A stretch of 64,000 nt of DNA from Dryomyza anilis. Taxonomy: Eukaryota > Arthropoda > Insecta > Diptera > Dryomyzidae. The DNA lies in assembly GCA_951804985.1 (NCBI GenBank), contig OX638136.1, forward strand, positions 5,831,852-5,895,851, in the 5' to 3' direction. Below the pieces are notes generated by a model, which was not told where the DNA came from, made no database searches, and was given only the letters and a program-made list of their open reading frames with translations. Position numbers and translations under genes: made by a program. Positions 57,562 through 64,000 of this stretch are shown piece after piece; the first letter of the stretch is position 1, and the number at the start of each line of letters is the position of its first letter.

Positions 57562-57584
57562 ATTTGAATCAATCTTTAAACTAA

Positions 57585-58480
57585 AACGAGTCAGTTCTGC
57601 GGGGCACGATCTGACTCCCATAACCGATTGCCCCAGAATCTCCATTTCACAAATTGCTCGAAAGCCAAATAGTTTAACTGTCGAAGGACTCATTGATTGT
57701 ACAGCATATATGGTAACGTTGGATACAGGAGCTTCACACTCAATTACAAGAAGTAACCTTGTTAGAGACGATATAGAGCCGCTTATTGGAATAAGATTGC
57801 AAACAGCGACAGGTGAAGAGGCTCCAATCAGAGGAATAATTACAAAGGAAATCACTATTGGCACTACGACAGTTAAGCATGATTTTATAGTGGCGGAAAT
57901 AGTAGACGAAATAATACTTGGCATGGACTTCATGATAAGAAACGGTTTCACACTAGATTTAACAAGAAAAATTTTGAATTATGCCAACACGGAGATCCAA
58001 CTAAATATTGATTGTGACCTGAGCGCGAAAATAAAACAAGTTATCGCTCATAAAAATAGAAAAATACCACCTAATTCAGAAGCAATTGTTTTGGCGAGAT
58101 TGTGGGATAAGCAAGTTGTGGGTTATAGAAGCGAATGATGAGCAAATGAGCAGAAGTAACATTGTTGTCGGAAAACATTAGTAGAAGCGACAAAAGACAA
58201 AGTTGTTCCAATAAAAGTTCTCAACATGGAAAACTCGTCCAAATTAATTAAAAAGGGAACAGTGATAGGCCAGGGACACGGCACATCGCAAATAAACAAA
58301 CAATCTACTCACAGGTTTATAAATGAGTGGACGAAGGATTTGGGTGGCAAAGAAAAGAGTCAAGTGCAACAGCTAATTGACAAATATCGGTGTATATTTG
58401 CTGAAATGGGCCAAAAGGATGGCAGAACTGCCATTGTAAAACATCGAATAGACACTGGTGATGTTGAGTGTCAATATAAT
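57585..58480 (+). pseudogene. Gypsy element 2 protease and pol start, truncated
   Basis: Aspartic protease with LDTGASHSITRSNLV (near 57720), TKEITIGTTTVKHDFIVAE and the flap/closing motif EIILGMDFM (about 57912), then a linker (frame change near 58138) leading to VQQLIDKYRCIFAE and VKHRIDTGD, the usual lead-in to reverse transcriptase. The sequence stops resembling pol at about 58480, where the next element begins. Confidence 0.75.
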
Positions 58481-58484
58481 GGCA

Positions 58485-59020
58485 GTCAGTCATTTGAACA
58501 CATTTCTCCTAAGTCAGATGACAGTCAGTCATTTGAATACATTTTTCCTATTGAGAATCTCTTGCTGTTCATTAATTTAGGTTGCTAACATATTTTAATA
58601 ATATATTGTGCAATTATTATTGAAAACAAAAGCATGCCATTTTCAATATGGGTTAACAACGCACTTGTTGTTGTTGTTAAAACATACGGCGAAAATATAC
58701 AATGTCAGCACTAGTGACTGCAAACCCAATTCGCGGCAGCGTTAAGCGGTTGAATTGTAAACAAATATGCACGCAATAAAACTACCTGGTAGGCAAAGAA
58801 ACTCATGACGACTTTAAATTAAGGTTATCATGAGTTAATGAATTTTTGTATGAGTTGCGTTTTTTCTCACGGTCAGGGTTAAGAACTCTGGCGAAATGTG
58901 AAATTAAAGAAAACAGCAAGAGATGTTTGGGAAAGTAGCATTGAAACTTAGTTTAAGTATTAGTATATAAGCTTTACTTATTTAGTTCTTAAGACAGTTC
59001 TTATTAGATTAAGAAGTGAG
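58485..59020 (+). repeat. Probable 5' LTR and leader of Gypsy element 3
   Basis: Non-coding segment between truncated pol of element 2 and gag of element 3. It starts with AGTCAGTCATTTGAA (repeated at 58524) and contains an inverted AACTCATGACG / ATCATGAGTTAATG motif near 58800-58845. The end near 59020 is a guess; no primer site was recognised and the partner LTR is not in the window. Confidence 0.35.
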
Positions 59021-59224
59021 TCCAAGAAGTGGAACAGTAAAAGAAAATAAAATTATAAAAAGGATAAACTTGAAATGGAGTAAGTGTTATTATTTATTAA
59101 ATGTCTTATTTTTAGGTGATAAAATAGGGACGTTAACATTGGCACAGCCGGTTTTAGAACCAAACCTAGATAGAGAAAAAAATTATAAAAATATAAACAA
59201 TTTTGGAAAACTGGAATAGTTTGG

Positions 59225-60520
59225 TTGAAAAAATATCTTAAACTCATACGTTTAATGGAAACTCTTCAATCAGAATTAAAAAAGGCACAACATGAAACAA
59301 CAAAATTAAATGGAGAAATTGGACTTTTCATTGAACGTTTGTGGACAGAGATTAAAACAATAAACGGTTCAAAAGACTACATTCAGCTAGTTAGAGAATC
59401 ACTGCTGTTAGAATAGAAGAAGCAGTCATAATATTATTATCATTTTTAGAAATAATAGAAGCTAAGACAGATTTTAGCATAACAGAGAAAGAAAAGTTAG
59501 AGACAGAGTTAACAGAATTAAAAAAATTGAATAATTGCTTAAGAGATCAAATTAAAACCATTTTGGATCACGCAGAACACTTAGACGAAAATAGAGGAAA
59601 ACTAGTGGACATTATTGAAAACCGGAATTACATAGACACACCGGAAACCTCTAGAAGTGCCCGATTCAGGGCTGAGTATGGTAGTATCACAGATCCACAA
59701 AAAAGAATTGTACAATTAGAAGATAGAAATAGACTACTACAGCAAGAATTAGAGTTAGTAACCAAAGACTCATTGATACATAAGGAAGCTGTAAATAACA
59801 GTGAAATAAGTCACACAGAAAATATAAATTTCCCGGAATTTAAAATGTGTATCGAACATATTGCAAAAATGGTGAACCATTTGGTTCCGATGCTCTCAAG
59901 TTCCGATTCTTCAAGAATTTTTATCGCGTGTTAAGATAAGAATGTATGGAGATGCATTCGACCTAGTAAAAGGTATTCAATTTAGCGGATTAGATGAATT
60001 CTATACTTTAATAAAGAGGACATATCTTAAAACCGTAACATTCGACTCAGTGATAAATGAAATAAAGGAGGCATATCAAAGATCTACCGAAGAAATTCGA
60101 CCTTTTGCAAGATGCCTAAATGTACTAAACACAAAGTCGGTGGAATTAATAAAAGAAAAATACGACGAAGCTATGCTAATAGAATTAGACAAATCCATAC
60201 AAAAGACTTGTAAGGTAGGCCTTAAGGACAGCACACTGAAAATACACATGCTAAATAATAAGGCAGACTCACTACATTCACTGATAGAGGAAGCGGTAGA
60301 AACGTTGGAGATGATACAAAGTGGGCGTGTAAGAGAAACATCGTATAGTGCTGCAGATGTGCTTTTTAGCAGAGCCTCACACCCCACATGTGGAGAAATC
60401 GGTATAAAAAACACAAACGAAAGGAATAAAGTGGAAACCACATGTTCATTTTGCGGTAATGTAGCACACGCGGGACGAGTGCGTCAGTCGAAAAAATACT
60501 CCATACTGTCAAGGATGTGA
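59225..60520 (+). pseudogene. Gypsy element 3 gag, N-terminal and capsid region
   Basis: Three frame segments. 59225-59416 and 59527-59934 are coiled-coil-like (LQSELKKAQHETTKLNGEI, QLEDRNRLLQQELELV), then 59942-60520 has a capsid-like domain: MYGDAFDLVKGIQF, LDEFYTLIKRTYLKT, IKEAYQRSTEEIRPFARCLN and LHSLIEEAVETLEM. It ends near a first Cys/His cluster, CSFCGNVAHAG. Stops at 59414-59416 and 59932-59934 and a frame change before 60520 disable it. Confidence 0.65.
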
Positions 60521-61010
60521 GACCTATGGTCACGAAACAAACTTAAGATGTGTACAGAAAATAAATGAACCAGAGCAGCAATTTACAAGTAAAAAACAAA
60601 CGCTAAATAACAACTATAATGATGGCTTCGCGAACAATACGCAAGCCAATAATAGCAATTATAAGGCTCGTGGTAATAATAACCACAACAATGGGAATTA
60701 TAATAATAATGGAAATAATAGGAATTATAATAATAACAATAATAATAGAAGATATAACAAGAATAATAGGAAAAATAACAAAAATAATAGAAATAATAAT
60801 TACAACAATGGAAATAATTATAACAATAATAATGGTGATACCAATAGTAATAGTCGTCAAAATTATAATAATAATGACGATAGGAGAAATGGAAATAATA
60901 ATAATAACAACAACAATAATAATAAGAAAGATTTAAATAAATGTAAATGGTGTGCAAGAATCGGGCATACGTTGGAAAACTGTTACGCAAAAAGAGTCTA
61001 CCCGCAATAA
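60521..61010 (+). pseudogene. Asn-rich gag tail and zinc knuckle
   Basis: In the + frame that continues from gag, positions 60605-60935 encode a low-complexity run dominated by Asn with Tyr, Gly and Arg, from an AAT/AAC-rich DNA tract. It is followed by a knuckle CKWCARIGHTLENC (about 60945-60985). Asn-rich nucleocapsid tails occur in some Gypsy gag proteins. Frames on the opposite strand (60583-61071) are shadows of this tract. Confidence 0.6.
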
Positions 61011-61780
61011 GGGAAACTGTAGGGGCCCAGAATAGGCCAATTATCTGGGAACCCAAGACAAGTTGCGACATCAGGCCAACGAAGATAGGAATTGTGAATC
61101 AGACGCCGTATGCGACAGTGGATACGTTCGCTATCAATGGTAGGAAAATGGTAGATAATTTTTGTTCACTAATTGTATTAACGTTGTACGTTTTCGGCAT
61201 AGTAGCATTTACAGCAAAAAATAATTTTTATGATTGCATAATACATAGGATATGTATAGAAGAAAATAAGAAGAAATTAAATGATTTGATTACTTCAGGA
61301 ATGGATAGCATAAATAAAAATATGAGTAAATATATTAAAAATATTAAGGAATTAAAATTAAGATTATACACAAAATCAAAGAAAAATCGCATTATTTATA
61401 GTAGACATGGGGAATTCAGACAGATATCAAATTTAAATGATGTATTTATAGAAATTCCTTGTAAGGAAGCGAAAAATGGGAAACTAATATTACTAGTAGA
61501 TTCTGGTGCAGACTCTAGCTTGGTAAAGTGGAGTGCATTAGATAATAAACTAGAGAGAAATTTAAAAGACACAAAAGATCTGAGCGGAGCATTTGGGGGA
61601 CATGTGACCACATAGAAGGCTCAGTCTAACGTTACATACAATAATGCAGGATCAGGGAGTTCCGGCAGACGGTATACTTGGACGAGATAATCTATGGAAC
61701 CACGCAATCATCAATGCAGTGGAAAATGGGTTAACCTTTATAGACAGAAACAAAAATAAAATTGTAACACTACCACTCAG
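61011..61780 (+). pseudogene. Gypsy element 3 protease with a membrane-like insert
   Basis: The frame 60947-61615 passes from the end of gag into TKIGIVNQTPYATVDTFAIN, then a hydrophobic stretch CSLIVLTLYVFGIVAF (about 61165-61212), a Lys-rich helix-prone part, and the protease motif LLVDSGADSSLVK (about 61492-61530). After a stop near 61613 the flap end GVPADGILGRDNL is found at 61656-61695. The hydrophobic plus Lys-rich segment is not part of normal proteases and may be a secondary insertion. Confidence 0.55.
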
Positions 61781-62550
61781 ATCACTAGATGAAATAAATA
61801 AAATATTATACAGTGAAGAAATAAAAATAACAGCAAGATCTAAAGGTATCGCCAGATTACCACTACGAACCAAGATCCCCGTAGTAATAATTCAAAAACA
61901 AGAAATTTCGCCAGGAGTTTATATCGGAGAAACCATATCAAATGTGAAAAAAAATAGTGTTTACGTTTCAGTGTTAAACTCAACAGAAAAAGATATAATA
62001 TTGAATAAGAACATACAGCTCAAATTTTCAAATTATAATAAATTTATGGAACCAGTGAGTGGCACAATGAATAGCGTACAAAGCATAAACATACGACACA
62101 GAATATGCAAACTATTTGACTCATTAAAATTGGATGCAAATGTTGAAGAGAAGGCATCCATAAAAAAATATGTGCGTCATACCATGATGTATTTCTGTTA
62201 GAGGGGGATGAGCTATCATATACACCTATTTTAAAACATGAAATCCCCACAATAGACGGCCAACCTCCGATTAACCGAAAACAATATAAATTACCACATA
62301 TTTACAGAGAAGAAATCAACAAACAGGTGCAGAATTTATTAGACGACGATATTATATCACCTTGAAATTCACCACTATTGTTGGTACCTAAAAAGAGTGG
62401 CAAGGACGGACAGAAAAAATGGAGACTGGTAATAGATTTCAGAAAATTGAACGACGCAACGATTAAACAAGTATTTCCAATACCTTGTATTGATGAAATT
62501 TTGGATCAATTAGGTCACAGTAGGTATTTTTCAACATTAGATCTCACCAA
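61781..62550 (+). pseudogene. Gypsy element 3 reverse transcriptase, fingers
   Basis: Spacer region to 62201 (stop), then from about 62250 KQYKLPHIYREEINKQVQ, LVPKKSGKDGQKKWRLVIDF, RKLNDATIKQVFPIPCIDE and HSRYFSTLDLT. A TGA at 62363-62365 interrupts IISP-NSPLLL, and a small deletion/frameshift near 62546 removes the segment between STLDL and VDERHREKTAFS. Confidence 0.7.
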
Positions 62551-63470
62551 GTGCTAGTGGATGAGCGCCACAGAGAAAAAACAGCGTTCAGCACTGGCTT
62601 GGGACATTTTGAATTTAATTGGATGCCATTTGGATTGAAGGGGGCAACCGCTACGTTTCAAAGAATAATGAACCACATTTTTACAGGATTGCAGGGAATT
62701 GATTATTTCGTATATCTGGACGATATAGTTGTGCATGGAAAAAACATAATGGAGCACGAAATTAGACTATGTAAGATGTTAGAAAAATTAAGGGAAAATA
62801 ATTTGAAATTAAATACGGAAAAATGCAATTTTTAAAGGCGTGAAGTAGTATATTTAGAGCACAAATGCACGGAGTCAGGCGCAATGCCAGATCCCGATAA
62901 AATATAATGTGTAAAAAATATTCCGGTACCCAGGACCAAGAAACAGGTACAAGCCTTCTTAGGTTTAGTAAATTATTACAGAAAATTCGTTAAGAATATG
63001 TCAAGGTTAACACTACCGATTAATAAACTGTTGCGGAAGGATGCCAGTTTTGTATGGACAGACAAGTGCCAGGACTCATTTATAAAACTTAAGGAAGCAA
63101 TTATTTCACCTAATGTTCTAGCATACCCAGATTTTTCAAAACCATTTGTATTGACAACAGATGCAAGTGGAGAAGCTATAGGAGCAGTGCTGTCACAAAG
63201 CGAGCCAGGTTCTGATCGACCAATCGCATTTGCAAGTAGAGCTCTGAATGATGCAGAAACAAGGTACTCAACAATTGAACGAGAATTTTTGGCAATAGTA
63301 TGGGCACCAAAAAATTATAGAGCGTATTTGTTGGGGCGTCCATTCACGGTTTATACGGATCATCAACCACTGCGTAGCATACCGAATTTAAAGGCACAAA
63401 TTATCAAAATACGAGTTCGAAATAATTTATAAACCTGGCAAAAAGAATTTAAATGCTGACGCATTAAGAG
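62551..63470 (+). pseudogene. Gypsy element 3 reverse transcriptase palm and RNase H
   Basis: Continues with HFEFNWMPFGLKGATATFQR and the active site YFVYLDDIVV (about 62705-62735). TAA codons at 62833-62835 and 62905-62907 lie in the thumb region. From 62940 it is open: QVQAFLGLVNYYRKFVKNMS, then RNase H with FVLTTDASGEAIGAVL, IEREFLAIVWA and YTDHQPL. Near 63400 a short deletion removes the linker before IIYKPGKKNLNADAL. Confidence 0.8.
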
Positions 63471-64000
63471 GGATTCCACAATTAGAAATAGAAATTGCGG
63501 CAGTTCAAACCCGTTCTAGAAATACACCAAAGGCAATAGATCCACAACCGGACGTCAGTAAGCCAGTCTTGGACGACACAGTAACGGATATGGATGGTGA
63601 AACAATCTCGAGTCAAGTATTAACCGATCCTGAAGAAATTAAAACAGTACTTAGAGACTTTCACGACTCGCCGTTAGGGGGTCATCAGGGTACACTGAAA
63701 ACATATTTTCGAATAAGAAAGCAATATAGGTGGAAGGGTATGCAAAAACAAATTAAAGAGTATGTAAAAAATTGCCCTAAATATCAAGTTAACAAAAGTT
63801 CTAAGCTAACAAAAATGCCAATGGTCTTGACAGATACACCAACGCGCCCATTTGATAAAGTTTATATGGACTTAGTAGGAATTTTACCCGAGACAGTATC
63901 TAGCAATAAATACATTTTAACATTTCAAGACGATTTTTCAAAATATATGGGCTGTGTAGCAATACCAGACGCAGAAGCAAGCACAGTGGCTAAAGCATTT
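63471..64000 (+). pseudogene. Gypsy element 3 integrase, N-terminal part (window end)
   Basis: Open + frame with the H2C2-type zinc finger (HDSPLGGHQG, then KNCPKYQVNK; the second Cys of the pair is Tyr here), followed by the start of the catalytic core with its first Asp in DKVYMDLVGILPE and the following FQDDFSKYMG. The sequence leaves the window before the second Asp and the Glu. Confidence 0.75.

Larger units (their letters stand above)
58485..64000 (+). mobile_element. Gypsy element 3 (17.6/297-type), 3' end beyond window
   Basis: Inserted into or abutting the pol of element 2. It contains a probable LTR/leader, gag with an Asn-rich tail, protease, reverse transcriptase, RNase H and the start of integrase, all on the + strand and all with stops or frameshifts. 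The gag style (LYGDAFDLVKG-like) and integrase text resemble Drosophila 17.6/297-type elements. The other LTR and any envelope gene lie outside. Confidence 0.7.

Noticed and set aside
60583..61071. Tyr/Cys-rich - strand ORF opposite the Asn-rich tract
   Set aside because: Shadow of the AAT/AAC-rich gag tail.

Overview
This is an AT-rich eukaryotic window made almost entirely of mobile and repetitive DNA. No intact host gene, rRNA or functional tRNA was recognised. Four copies of a mini-me/DINE-like element point to a fly (Diptera). Its hallmark is a (TA)n tract, a conserved core ending in AGTCGATTTAGCGATGTCC, then a (GTCY)n tract. The variety of elements (I-like and other non-LTR, Gypsy, BEL/Pao, Penelope, hAT, Polinton, tRNA-SINE) fits insect heterochromatin or a TE-rich intergenic block. 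The species cannot be named from sequence alone.

Layout. (1) 1-525: truncated mini-me copy. (2) 526-12813: two head-to-tail copies of a ~6.6 kb unit, strikingly T+G-rich on the + strand. Each copy holds a GC-richer, two-exon gene-like island on the - strand. (3) 12921-14995: a dead non-LTR retrotransposon (-) split by a 1.1 kb hAT-type element with a perfect 8-bp target duplication. (4) 15085-18790: a mini-me copy, an unclassified ~1 kb repeat, a tRNA-like fragment and three tandem arrays. (5) 18786-22388: a large decayed DNA transposon (-) encoding a transposase, a ULP1-like peptidase and a zinc-finger tail, with a mini-me inserted inside the peptidase. (6) 23528-26814: a 3.3 kb Polinton/Maverick derivative with long inverted arms, a broken capsid gene, a protease remnant and one intact 98-codon ORF. 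(7) 26850-29818: mini-me, the second copy of the ~1 kb repeat, and a tRNA-derived SINE with a 14-bp target duplication. (8) 30805-32087: a second decayed Polinton locus (capsid, then protease).

(9) 33100-38337: an I-like non-LTR retrotransposon (ORF1 with CCHC knuckles; ORF2 with endonuclease, reverse transcriptase and RNase H), broken by several frameshifts. (10) 38338-42534: (TA)n-bearing duplications and two hAT-type non-autonomous elements. (11) 43180-52625: a complete but defective Gypsy-type LTR retrotransposon on the - strand. It has a 4-bp TSD (TACT), very long near-identical LTRs containing a variable minisatellite, a tRNA-Lys-type primer-binding site and a polypurine tract. No protease motif is visible. 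(12) 53003-55748: remnants of BEL/Pao and Penelope elements and a second SINE. (13) 56851-58480: gag and protease of another Gypsy element, truncated by (14) 58485-64000, a 17.6/297-type Gypsy element that runs off the window end inside its integrase.

The genes do not form a host pathway; the window is a layered record of insertions. The clearest order of events is ULP1 transposon then mini-me; non-LTR then hAT; Gypsy element 2 then Gypsy element 3. The most unusual items are the strand-biased 6.6 kb tandem unit with its spliced gene-like island, the fold-back Polinton derivative with an intact small ORF, and the protease-less Gypsy with recent-looking LTRs.
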